From NCBI RefSeq assembly GCF_001908375.1, contig NZ_CP017244.1, positions 2,046,001 through 2,110,000 on the forward strand: DNA of 64,000 bases, written 5' to 3'. Under the pieces are notes generated by a model. That model worked only from the letters and a program-made list of their open reading frames with translations. It was not told where the DNA came from and did no database searches. The stretch is from Rhizobium etli 8C-3. GTDB taxonomy: Bacteria > Pseudomonadota > Alphaproteobacteria > Rhizobiales > Rhizobiaceae. How positions within the stretch are numbered: position 1 is the first letter of the stretch; each line of letters opens with the position of its first letter. This document shows positions 56,362 through 64,000 of this stretch, one piece after another. Both the position numbers and the translations under genes were made by a program.

Positions 56362-57081
56362 ATGCTACGGATGCTTTCATGCATTGCCGTGACTGCGCTC
56401 TTGATTTTGAATGTGCCTGTTGCAAACGCCGCCTCGTTGAGGGTGGCTCCCACGAATCTCGATCTCGTCGCGCCCGACAGCGCGGCCGTGCTCAACCTGA
56501 CCAACGATGGCGATCATCCGATCAATGTCCAGGTCCGCGTCTTCAAATGGAGCCAGACTGACGGCGCCGAGCAGCTCGAACCGACCACGGACGTGGTTGC
56601 CAGTCCGCCAGCGACCAAAATGGGTCCAAACGCCGAATATGTAGTTCGGGTGGTGCGCACGAGCAAAGCGCCTGTCCGCAAGGAAGAGACCTATCGCGTC
56701 ATCGTCGACGAGCTGCCGGATCCCTCCCGGGCGAAAGCCGGGACCGTCACGCTGATCATGCGTCACTCGGTTCCTGTCTTTTTCCGGAACCCCGAAGCCA
56801 AGGCTCCCGATGTCTCGTGGAATCTCAGCCGACGCGGCGGCAGCCTGTTCCTGACCGGCAAGAACAGCGGCGACAGTCGCTTCCGTCTTTCGAACGTAAC
56901 CCTCAAGCAGGGGGCCACGAAGGTCGGCGGACGCAACGGCCTGGTCGGCTACGTTCTTGGCGGTGCAACGATGCAGTGGCCGGTCGGCAGCGCAAAGTCC
57001 CTCTCCAGCGGCAGCGTGACGTTGCAGGGCCAGAGCGATCTGGGACCGTTCGATGCCAACGTCGCAGTTAAGAAGCGCTAG
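56362..57081 (+). CDS. csuC: Fimbrial chaperone, archaic (Csu) type
   Basis: A 239-residue periplasmic chaperone. A Sec signal (MLRMLSCIAVTALLILNVPVANA) is followed by two Ig-like domains: SLRVAPTNLDLVAPDSAAVLNLTNDGD, then QVRVFKW, ETYRVIVDELPDP and LIMRHSVPVFFRNPEAK as in PapD-like proteins. It would carry pilins to the usher. TGGAGG precedes the ATG. Its 3' end overlaps the usher gene by 29 bases. Confidence 0.9.
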   Translation: MLRMLSCIAVTALLILNVPVANAASLRVAPTNLDLVAPDSAAVLNLTNDGDHPINVQVRVFKWSQTDGAEQLEPTTDVVASPPATKMGPNAEYVVRVVRTSKAPVRKEETYRVIVDELPDPSRAKAGTVTLIMRHSVPVFFRNPEAKAPDVSWNLSRRGGSLFLTGKNSGDSRFRLSNVTLKQGATKVGGRNGLVGYVLGGATMQWPVGSAKSLSSGSVTLQGQSDLGPFDANVAVKKR

Positions 57082-59467
57082 CGTCGGGATCGTCGTTGCG
57101 GGCACCATTCTTTCTGTCTCGGCGCTGAACGCGCAAGAAGTTCCAAACGAGCCGGCGGCGACCGAGATCGGTGAAACGCCTGCCGGCGCGCGCGATGTCC
57201 TGCTTGAGGTGTTCATCAACGACGCGTCGATGAAGATGATCGGCAGTTTCAAGCAGCAGCCGGACGGGTCGCTCGCTGCGACCGCCGACGAACTCCGCCA
57301 AGTGGGGATCAAGCCGTCGGCGGACACTTCCGACGACGCATTGGTCGACCTGAACGATCTGGCTGATCTGTCGTACCGGGTGGACGAGGAAGCCCAGCGG
57401 CTTTACGTGACAACGACGAATGAGGGCCGCGCGCCGCGGATGATCGACGTCAAGCAAAAGCAAAAGAACGAAGTCCCGGAAGCACAGTCCAGCTACGGCG
57501 GCGTGCTCAACTACTCGCTGTTTGCCAGCTCCAACACGCTGTTCGATGACCATGTGAATGTATTTCAAGGCGTATCGGGATCGTTCGACGCACGGTTCTT
57601 CAGCCCCTATGGAACGCTGAGCCAGTCGTTCCTCGCTGGCTACTCCAATGGCGAGCTGGACGGCATAACCCGACTCAATACGACCTGGAGCTATTCGGAT
57701 CCGAAGAGCCTGATGACGTATCGGATGGGCGACTTCACGACCGGAGGGCTCTCATGGACCCGGCCGGTTTATTTCGGCGGCATTCAGGCGCAGCGCAACT
57801 TTTCCCTCCGTTCCGACCTGGTGACCGAGCCGCTTCCGGCATTCGAGGGAACGGCTGCGGTTCCCTCGACGCTCGAGATCTACAGCCAGAACGTCCGGAC
57901 CTATTCCGGCGACGTCCCGGCCGGACCGTTTCAGGTTACCAACCTCCCCGCTTTTGCGGGCTCCGGCGAAGCCCGCGTTGTTCTGCGCGACAGCCTCGGC
58001 CGCGAAACGACCCAGACGCTGCCATTCTACTCATCGAACTTGCTGCTGCGCGAGGGCTTGATCGACTTTTCGGTGGAGGCCGGCGTTCCGCGCCGCAACT
58101 TCGGAATTGAATCGGACGACTACGACGATCGCATCATGGGGGTTGCAACGGCGCGCTACGGGCTCACCGATTGGCTGACGCTGGAGAGCCATTTCGAGGG
58201 CGGCGAGGATCTCCTCAACGGTGGCATCGGCGCCGCCTTTCCACTAGGCCCCTGGGGTGTGGCGTCGGTCGCCGCTGCCGGAAGCACGAGCGACCGCGGC
58301 TCGGGCGCGCTTTTTAACGCATCACTGGAAGTGAGCAACGGCGACTGGTCGATCTATGCTCGCATGCAGCGCGCCTTTGACAATTACGACGATATCGCCT
58401 CGGTCACCGCGGAGCCGGCGTCTACCAATTCGGGGGATCTGCCGATGTTCAGTGCAGGCGTTCCCCGCGCCCTCGATCAGGTGACGTTAAGCGTTCCGGC
58501 ACCGCTCGACCTCTCGAGCCTCAACTTTTCCTATACCCGCCTGGAAAACGCCGATGGGGAAAAGAGCCAGATTGCCGGCCTCTCCTACAGCCAGACCTTC
58601 AAACGCGCGACATTCTACGCCTCGGCCTTCACCGATCTCGAGGACCGCGACAGCTTCGGGATCTTTGCCGGAGTTTCGATCCCGCTCGGAGACAATGTCT
58701 CCGCCAACACAGGTGTCGAAAGCGGGCCTGACGGGTTCAATGTCGTTGCCGACATTTCCAAGTCGGAGCAGCAGGAAAACGGCAGCATCGGGTGGCGGGC
58801 GCGCACATCCGAAGGAAAAGTCTCCAACCGGGAAGCCGCGATCAGTTACCGCACGCCCTTTGGGAGATTTGAAGGCGGCGTACAGCAGTACGACAGCGAT
58901 TTCCGTGCCACCGCTCAGATGGACGGCGCCGTCGCTATCGCCGCCGGCGACGTCTTTGCCACCAATCGGATCGACGACGCTTTCGCTGTCGTCGATGTCG
59001 GAACGCCGGAGGTCGAGGTCCAGCAGCAAAACAGGCCCGTCGGCAAGACCAACCGCAGCGGTCGGATCCTCGTGCCGAATCTCAATTCGTATGAGCCAAA
59101 CACCGTATCGATCGATCCGAAAAATCTGCCCGTCGATGCCGACGTGCCGGCAACCAAGGAAGTTGTCGTTCCCGCAGACCGCAGCGGCGTCGTCGTCAAG
59201 TTCGGCCTATCTGACGCACCGCAAGCCGCACTCGTCACGATCAAGGACCAGAACGGAACGCCCCTTCAAGCGGGTCTCAGCGGCAATCTGCAAGGTTCAA
59301 GCGACGAGTTTGTCATCGGTTATGACGGTCAAGCCTACATCCGCGGCCTCGGCGCTCGGAACGCGATCGACGTCACTCTCGATGAGGGCAGCAAATGTCA
59401 TGCCGAGTTTTCCTATAAGCCTCAGCCAGGAAAACAGGTGGTGATCAACGATGTAAAATGCCTATAG
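57053..59467 (+). CDS. csuD: Outer-membrane usher, archaic (Csu) type
   Basis: An 804-residue usher. Signal peptide SVGIVVAGTILSVSALNAQ; N-terminal chaperone-binding domain (LLEVFINDASMKMIGSFKQQPDGSL); beta-barrel with MTYRMGDFTTGGLSWTRPVYFGGIQAQRNFSLR and plug region PSTLEIYSQNVRTYSGDVPAGPFQVTNLPAFAGSGEARVVLRDSLGRET; C-terminal domain ending in FSYKPQPGKQVVINDVKCL. It secretes and assembles the pilus. It overlaps the chaperone gene, so expression is coupled. Confidence 0.93.
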   Translation: MPTSQLRSASVGIVVAGTILSVSALNAQEVPNEPAATEIGETPAGARDVLLEVFINDASMKMIGSFKQQPDGSLAATADELRQVGIKPSADTSDDALVDLNDLADLSYRVDEEAQRLYVTTTNEGRAPRMIDVKQKQKNEVPEAQSSYGGVLNYSLFASSNTLFDDHVNVFQGVSGSFDARFFSPYGTLSQSFLAGYSNGELDGITRLNTTWSYSDPKSLMTYRMGDFTTGGLSWTRPVYFGGIQAQRNFSLRSDLVTEPLPAFEGTAAVPSTLEIYSQNVRTYSGDVPAGPFQVTNLPAFAGSGEARVVLRDSLGRETTQTLPFYSSNLLLREGLIDFSVEAGVPRRNFGIESDDYDDRIMGVATARYGLTDWLTLESHFEGGEDLLNGGIGAAFPLGPWGVASVAAAGSTSDRGSGALFNASLEVSNGDWSIYARMQRAFDNYDDIASVTAEPASTNSGDLPMFSAGVPRALDQVTLSVPAPLDLSSLNFSYTRLENADGEKSQIAGLSYSQTFKRATFYASAFTDLEDRDSFGIFAGVSIPLGDNVSANTGVESGPDGFNVVADISKSEQQENGSIGWRARTSEGKVSNREAAISYRTPFGRFEGGVQQYDSDFRATAQMDGAVAIAAGDVFATNRIDDAFAVVDVGTPEVEVQQQNRPVGKTNRSGRILVPNLNSYEPNTVSIDPKNLPVDADVPATKEVVVPADRSGVVVKFGLSDAPQAALVTIKDQNGTPLQAGLSGNLQGSSDEFVIGYDGQAYIRGLGARNAIDVTLDEGSKCHAEFSYKPQPGKQVVINDVKCL

Positions 59468-59481
59468 CCAAGGAACGGTAG

Positions 59482-60423
59482 ATGCTACGCACGATCGGTC
59501 TCCTGCTTTTCTTACTGTTGCCTTCTTTGTCCTTTGCGCAAAGTTGCAGCTTCAGCACCTCCAACATGAACTTCAGTGCGGTCGACACCTTGTCCGGCAA
59601 TCAGGTCAATTCGACCGCGACGATCAGCGTCAATTGTACCGGAACGCCGCTGCAACGCATCCTGCTCTGTCCCAACCTCGGTGCCGGCAGCGGCGGCGCA
59701 TCCTCGGCGACTGCCCGGCAGATGCTGAATGGAGGCAACTCCCTGAATTATCAGCTTTATGCGGATTCAGCCCGGAGTGTGATCTGGGGATCCTATAGCT
59801 GGGCCTACGCCGCCCGCTCACCCGCGTATGCGCTGACGCTGAGCGCCCTGGGAGCAGCCTCTGGCACGATTACCGTCTATGGCGCGGTGCTGGGCAGCCA
59901 GCCAGCGGCTGCAACTGGAACGTACCTCTCGAGCTTTTCCGGAACCCACGCCCCCTTTCGATATCGCTACACCACCAACAGCAACTGCAATGCAGCCTCG
60001 GGAACTTCGGCCACGACGTCGTTCAGCGTCAACGCAAGCGTTGCTGCCAATTGTCTCGTCTCCGTGCAGAACATCGACTTCGGCACCAGGGGCGTCCTGA
60101 ACGCCAATGTCGACTCCACCGGTTCGGTGACGGCGACCTGCACGCCTGGAACGACCTATACAATCTCGTTGAACGGCGGCGCCACGAACTCAGCGCCGAC
60201 GGCGCGCAAGATGTCGAGAGGATCAGAAACCGTCACCTATGGTCTTTACAAGGACGTGGATCGCTCGCAGCCGTGGGGGGATGCGACCACACCAGGCAGC
60301 ACCGTCGCGGGAACCGGAAACGGGGCGGATCAAGTCTTGACCGTCTATGGCCGCGTGCCCCCGCAGGACACGCCGAACCCCGGCACCTACACCGATACCG
60401 TGGTTGTCACGCTCACCTATTGA
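59482..60423 (+). CDS. csuE: Two-domain SCPU pilus tip adhesin, CsuE-like
   Basis: A 313-residue secreted protein. The signal (MLRTIGLLLFLLLPSLSFA) is followed by two SCPU domains: an N-terminal receptor-type domain (QSCSFSTSNMNFSAVDTL...; LYADSARSVIWGSYSW) and a C-terminal pilin domain (NCLVSVQNIDFGTRGVLNANVDST...; YGRVPPQDTPNPGTYTDTVVVTLTY). The second domain is very like the shaft pilin at 55839. A two-domain last-gene product is the tip adhesin in Csu pili. AAGGAACG precedes the ATG. Confidence 0.9.
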   Translation: MLRTIGLLLFLLLPSLSFAQSCSFSTSNMNFSAVDTLSGNQVNSTATISVNCTGTPLQRILLCPNLGAGSGGASSATARQMLNGGNSLNYQLYADSARSVIWGSYSWAYAARSPAYALTLSALGAASGTITVYGAVLGSQPAAATGTYLSSFSGTHAPFRYRYTTNSNCNAASGTSATTSFSVNASVAANCLVSVQNIDFGTRGVLNANVDSTGSVTATCTPGTTYTISLNGGATNSAPTARKMSRGSETVTYGLYKDVDRSQPWGDATTPGSTVAGTGNGADQVLTVYGRVPPQDTPNPGTYTDTVVVTLTY

Positions 60424-60525
60424 TGTGAAAGGCGCAGCTTGCCGCATCCGACAAGCGGCGGAATTCCCGGGCAGTCAGGAACACCGGAGGGTTGGTATCC
60501 CGATCTTGAACCGTCGCGCAATCGG

Positions 60526-61137
60526 CTAACGCATCGCAACGACCATTTTGCAGAGCTTGACAAGGCTCGCGTCGAACCCACCCGAACGCAAGACGTCCTT
60601 GCAGCGCAATTTTGCCTTGGCTTTGTCGATCGCAGACATTTCGTTCAAGGCCATGAAAGTGCTGCGAGGAATGCTGCCGGCCGCCCTCACGCCGCTGGAG
60701 CCCACGGCGTCCTCCGAAGGCGGCCCGATAGTGGATTCGACAAGAGCATCTTCCGCAACGCCAAGTGTTGCCGAGGCGGTTGCCAGGCGCGATCCGCCGA
60801 GGCTCGCATCGACATCAGCATTGACACCATTCGATCCGCCGATGCTGGCAGCAGTGCTGACGTCGAGGGCGGAGTTCCGGCCGCTCAGGGATGTGCTGCT
60901 GTTGATCCCGCCGGAGCCTCCAAGCGATGCGTCCACGCTGACCCCGCCGCTCGAGCTGCGGCTGACACTGGCGTTAACTCCTTTGGCGCCGCCGACAGAG
61001 GCGTTCACACCACCCCTGCTGCCGCTGACGCTGACGCCATTCTTGCCGCCGATGTCCAACGCGTTTGCGTCGAGCGGCGCGATCAGAGCCGTGCAGCCGA
61101 TGGCCAGGACGGCGATGGTCGACGTATAGTTGCTCAT
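60526..61137 (-). CDS. Secreted Gly/Ser/Val/Asn-rich repeat protein
   Basis: A 203-residue exported protein with a Sec signal (TIAVLAIGCTALIAPLDANA, cut before LDIGG). Residues about 33-125 are imperfect short repeats around G(V/I)(N/S)(A/S/V), for example GVNASV twice, GVSVDASLGGSG, GINSSTSL and GVNADVDASLGGSR, an alternating pattern expected for a beta-solenoid or amyloid. A non-repeat C-terminal part ends with LRCKDVLRSGGFDASLVKLCKMV (two cysteines). GGAGG precedes the ATG at 61137; an ATG 87 bases earlier has no such site. It converges on the Csu operon. I do not recognise a named family; a curlin-like or surface matrix role is inference. Confidence 0.8.
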   Translation of the reverse strand: MSNYTSTIAVLAIGCTALIAPLDANALDIGGKNGVSVSGSRGGVNASVGGAKGVNASVSRSSSGGVSVDASLGGSGGINSSTSLSGRNSALDVSTAASIGGSNGVNADVDASLGGSRLATASATLGVAEDALVESTIGPPSEDAVGSSGVRAAGSIPRSTFMALNEMSAIDKAKAKLRCKDVLRSGGFDASLVKLCKMVVAMR

Positions 61138-61224
61138 TTCAACCTCCAAAGTTGATCTCGTGCCGAACCCGATGTCCGGCAGCGAAACAATTGGAAGCGC
61201 GCGTCTCCTGTTGATGAAAGGCAA

Positions 61225-61782
61225 TATCCAGAGTGGCTACGGCCTCTCGCCATAGTCACAAGATAGAGTGAACTCGAAAATCGCAAAGTAATTTCATTGG
61301 CTAACGGCATGTAGTTGCGGAAAATGCTAAAGCTTTGTGAACAACAAATGTAAGTTTAGAACTTTCAGGATCGGGTAAACAACTTAGAACACCATCGCAA
61401 AGTGCCGGTATTCGCACAACGTTGCCAGATTATGCTGGTCACTGTTCGGCGTCGGGTGGAGATCGGTGATTCCACAATCCGAAGACGCCTTGAATCGATA
61501 GGATAATTCGGAATAGGAGTGAAACCAATCCCCGCCACTCTCCGTTCCGGCTGAATGGCCTGGGACTCAAACAGACGCGGCCTGACCGCCAAGAGAACGC
61601 CGCCGCCAATTACAAGCGCTGCCTGGATTCTCGCGGCCCGTCGATTTCTCAGGTGTCTTACATATCGCCCCAAAAGGCTTGGAACGGCCCATCGGGCTTC
61701 TTTTCTTACCGACCGGCCCCGCGAGACCTTACGATTTCGCGCCCTTGGCAACACCAGTAAATACGCGCCCCCAGGAAAGGGG
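61225..61782. other. Intergenic region, no gene seen
   Basis: AT-rich around 61270-61380, presumably promoter DNA for the repeat protein on the reverse strand. No recognised gene. Confidence 0.4.
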
Positions 61783-61929
61783 ATGAAGGCTCTTCCAAGG
61801 ATAACGCGGCGGCCCGTCAATCCACTGGAGGAGAAACGACGGCGCGATCGGACGATTGGTTTCTTGGTGGCGACTGAATTGTCGGCAATGCTCTGGGCCG
61901 GCCTGTTTCTCATGCTCGGACATCTTTAA
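61783..61929 (+). CDS. Small single-span membrane protein (48 aa)
   Basis: A 48-residue protein: basic N-terminus (MKALPRITRRPVNPLEEKRRRDR) then one hydrophobic span (TIGFLVATELSAMLWAGLFLMLG). AGGAAAGG lies just before the ATG, and a strong hairpin with a TTTT tract begins one base after the stop codon. A longer frame from 61555 adds nothing protein-like. The gene-sized unit with its own terminator supports it being real. Function unknown; an inner-membrane regulator or subunit is possible. Confidence 0.6.
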   Translation: MKALPRITRRPVNPLEEKRRRDRTIGFLVATELSAMLWAGLFLMLGHL

Positions 61930-61930
61930 C

Positions 61931-61964
61931 CATCCTCTGCCGCGCCAACGGCTGAGGATGTTTT
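61931..61964 (+). terminator. Rho-independent terminator after the 48-aa membrane protein
   Basis: A stem CATCCTC/GAGGATG (7 bp), a T-T mismatch, then GCCG/CGGC (4 bp) with a 6-base loop, followed by TTTT. Confidence 0.8.
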
Positions 61965-62090
61965 CGCCTTCAGCGACTTGCCTACCCACGGGTATCGGGT
62001 GTTTGCGCCACACCTCTGAAGCAGCGGTTAATTCATCGCAAACCAGTCTGGTGATACAAACTTGAATTCAGCCAGGTTTTAGGAAGAAAG

Positions 62091-64000
62091 ATGACGTCAG
62101 GCAGTTGGGAGCAGTTCGCCGGCAATCTTGCGTTTGTGACGCTTGCCGTGGCCATGTGGGCGCATTTCTCGGTCTGGTACCAGAAATCGCTGATCGGGCT
62201 TGGAAAACCTCTTTGGGGGATGATCGCTGGCGCGACGTCCGTCGGCTCCATGATGCTCGCGATCCAGTTTGAGTCAGGCATCTACATCGATTTGCGTTTC
62301 GCTCCGCTGGCACTAGCGGGGCTCTTTGGCGGGGCGATATCGGCCGCGATTGCGGCGATCCCGGCAATCGTGTTCCGTGGCGTCGTCGGTGGTGCCGGTG
62401 CCTTCGATGGTATCGTTGCCATACTTGTCGTCACCGCCATAGGCGTGGCAACTCATTTCTCCTTTCGACGGAGAACGCCTGACTTCCACAAACTCGCGGC
62501 TCTGACCACTGGGCTTGCGTTCGGATTGTCCCTCATCTTGGTGACCCTGCCCAGCCTCACTAAATCGGGGGCGGCGTCGGCGTTTGGCGTCCCGCTTGTC
62601 CTCATGAACTGCGTGGCCACGATCGTCTGCGGTCTCATCATGCTGAAGACCGCAAGAGTAAAGCTGGAACGGCGGGTGCTGGAAACCGCCTTCTCGCAAT
62701 CGCCCGACTATCTCTACGTGAAGGACCGGGACAGCCGGTTCATTGCCGTCAACAACAACATGGCGCAACTTTTTCACTATTCCTCGCCGGCAGAAATGTT
62801 CGGTCTTACTGATTTCAGTTTGCGTACTGCTCCGGATGCGGAAGACTTGTACCATCGAGAGCAGGAGATCATTCGTACCGGCGCGCCGCTTGTCGACTTC
62901 CTCGAACGTATGGGAGACCGTCACCTCCTGGCTTCCAAAGTTCCGCTGCGGGACAGCGAAGGGCAGATTATCGGCCTTGCGGGCGTGACACGGGACATTA
63001 CCGAACGCGTCGATCTCGAGCGTGAACTCCGCGAAAAACGGAACCTGCTGACGCTTGCGATGAATGGCATGTCCGAAGGCTTCGCGATGTACGACAAGAA
63101 GGGCTTCCTTATCTTTTGCAATGAGCAGTATCGGGATGCCTTCCCGTTGTCGCGTGACGCGCGGGTGGTCGGTACGCACATCACTAAAATACTTGAGCGC
63201 GTGATCGAAACTGGCGAACGAGCCGGCTTGCCCGAGGATCTGCCTGAAAATTGGATTGAGACCACGGCCGCAAATTTGCATGTAAACAAGGACGAGGAGG
63301 TCCAACTCAAGAACGGTGAATGGCGTGCCCTCAAGACACGCCTTGCGCATGACGGCACAGCGATGGTGGTGGTGTCGGACATTACCGTGATGAAGCAGGC
63401 TGAAGCGGCGCTCCAGCTTTCGGCACAGCAACTGAGATCGCTGGCCGACACGGACGGGTTAACGAGCCTGGCGAATCGTAGGGCCTTTGACACCGCCTTC
63501 GCGCGCGAGGTGGAGAAGTGTCGCGATACCCAGGTCCCCTTGAGCGTTCTGATGATCGATGTCGACAGGTTCAAACTGTACAACGATACCTACGGTCATC
63601 TTGCCGGCGACGAATGCCTGCGTGCAGTAGGAAACTGTCTGGGCAAATCGGTGAAACGGTCGACCGATATTGTCGCCCGTTACGGTGGTGAGGAGTTCGT
63701 AGTCTTGCTTCCGAACACTGATGAAAGTGGGGCCGTGGTCGTCGCGGAAGACTTCAGGCGTCTGCTCAGCGATGAAAACCTTCCCCATGCAACCAGCGAA
63801 TTCGGCAAGGTGACGGCCAGCATCGGGATTTCGTCGGCCAGAGGAGACGCCTTGCATTCCCACGCGCAGAGGCTCTTGGCAGCAGCGGATGCGGCTTTGT
63901 ACCAGGCGAAAGGACATGGCCGCAATCAGATTAAGCTACAACCTTTTGCTGAACAGGTCACGGCTGCAAAGGTCGGTAATGGCCGTCCCGCGATCACGCG
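62091..64000 (+). CDS. 5TM-PAS-PAS-GGDEF diguanylate cyclase (3' end outside window)
   Basis: At least 636 residues, no stop before the window ends. Five to six membrane spans at 10-190 form a 5TMR-LYT-like sensor (VTLAVAMWAHFSVWYQKSLIGL...; FAPLALAGLFGGAISAAIAAIPAIVFRGVVGG). Two PAS domains follow (about 200-320, FSQSPDYLYVKDRDSRFIAVN; and about 325-440, AMNGMSEGFAMYDKKGFLIFCNEQY). The GGDEF domain has GGEEF at 532-536, IDVDRFKLYNDTYGH for metal and substrate, and an I-site RSTD five residues before YGGEEF. It should make cyclic-di-GMP with product inhibition, fitting control of the neighbouring pilus. The ATG at 62091 has AGGAAGAAAG upstream. Confidence 0.9.
   Translation, partial: MTSGSWEQFAGNLAFVTLAVAMWAHFSVWYQKSLIGLGKPLWGMIAGATSVGSMMLAIQFESGIYIDLRFAPLALAGLFGGAISAAIAAIPAIVFRGVVGGAGAFDGIVAILVVTAIGVATHFSFRRRTPDFHKLAALTTGLAFGLSLILVTLPSLTKSGAASAFGVPLVLMNCVATIVCGLIMLKTARVKLERRVLETAFSQSPDYLYVKDRDSRFIAVNNNMAQLFHYSSPAEMFGLTDFSLRTAPDAEDLYHREQEIIRTGAPLVDFLERMGDRHLLASKVPLRDSEGQIIGLAGVTRDITERVDLERELREKRNLLTLAMNGMSEGFAMYDKKGFLIFCNEQYRDAFPLSRDARVVGTHITKILERVIETGERAGLPEDLPENWIETTAANLHVNKDEEVQLKNGEWRALKTRLAHDGTAMVVVSDITVMKQAEAALQLSAQQLRSLADTDGLTSLANRRAFDTAFAREVEKCRDTQVPLSVLMIDVDRFKLYNDTYGHLAGDECLRAVGNCLGKSVKRSTDIVARYGGEEFVVLLPNTDESGAVVVAEDFRRLLSDENLPHATSEFGKVTASIGISSARGDALHSHAQRLLAAADAALYQAKGHGRNQIKLQPFAEQVTAAKVGNGRPAIT

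Noticed and set aside
60548..61129. 193-codon forward frame across the repeat protein
   Set aside because: It mirrors the repeats of the reverse-strand gene, which has signal peptide and ribosome-binding site.

Overview
The window looks like an accessory segment (plasmid, chromid or genomic island) of an alphaproteobacterium, most likely a member of the Rhizobiaceae. The support is a rhizobial-type flagellin, Tat-dependent PhoX, an archaic (Csu-type) chaperone-usher pilus, three class III adenylate cyclase-domain proteins of the kind expanded in rhizobia, and many decayed insertion sequences. No rRNA, tRNA, CRISPR array or prophage was found.

Layout. 0-12.2 kb: the start of an ABC importer ATPase, a GNAT acetyltransferase, a DAO-type FAD oxidoreductase, and two parallel sets of HAD hydrolase, APH-fold kinase and class III aminotransferase-like phospho-lyase, with one FCD-type GntR regulator. 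This reads as a catabolic locus for a hydroxylated amine or amino acid handled by phosphorylation followed by ammonia/phosphate elimination. 12.9-14.5 kb: a TetR regulator and a short-chain dehydrogenase with a matching pair of operators. 14.5-19.1 kb: IS256 and ISL3 relics, a small secreted protein, and an IS21-family element inserted, with a target duplication, in a tyrosine recombinase relic. 19.2-25.6 kb: a SAM-cyclase-AAA-TPR giant, a berberine-bridge-type FAD oxidase, a metallo-beta-lactamase-fold relic and a damaged membrane protein. 25.9-28.7 kb: two type II toxin-antitoxin modules (RES/Xre-like and VapBC). 28.8-32.8 kb: IS66 and IS3 relics, a cyclase-TPR membrane protein and a small lipoprotein.

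32.8-40.6 kb: an Rrf2-controlled operon (frameshifted FAD/NAD oxidoreductase, cupin, AhpD-like protein, YeeE relic) with two operator copies, then msrB-msrA, a LysR regulator and phoX. This block has an oxidative-stress and phosphate theme. 40.9-45 kb: a small basic protein, a graveyard of nuclease, recombinase and AbiEii relics, a LysE exporter, a truncated HlyD-like protein and a GFA enzyme. 45.1-53.9 kb: an orphan flagellin with a long variable domain, an aldo/keto reductase with a divergent AraC regulator, epoxide hydrolase and HxlR relics, a cyclase-alpha/beta hydrolase fusion, a methyltransferase and an atypical SDR, closed by a broken IS1182 transposase. 55.8-64 kb: a four-gene Csu-type pilus operon, a convergent secreted Gly/Ser/Val/Asn repeat protein, a small membrane protein with its own terminator, and a 5TM-PAS-PAS-GGDEF diguanylate cyclase that runs off the end.

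The best candidates for new biology are the duplicated kinase/phospho-lyase/HAD locus, the repeat protein beside the pilus operon, the cyclase-hydrolase fusion and the small membrane ORFs. All functions come from reading motifs and context. No database search or computation was run.
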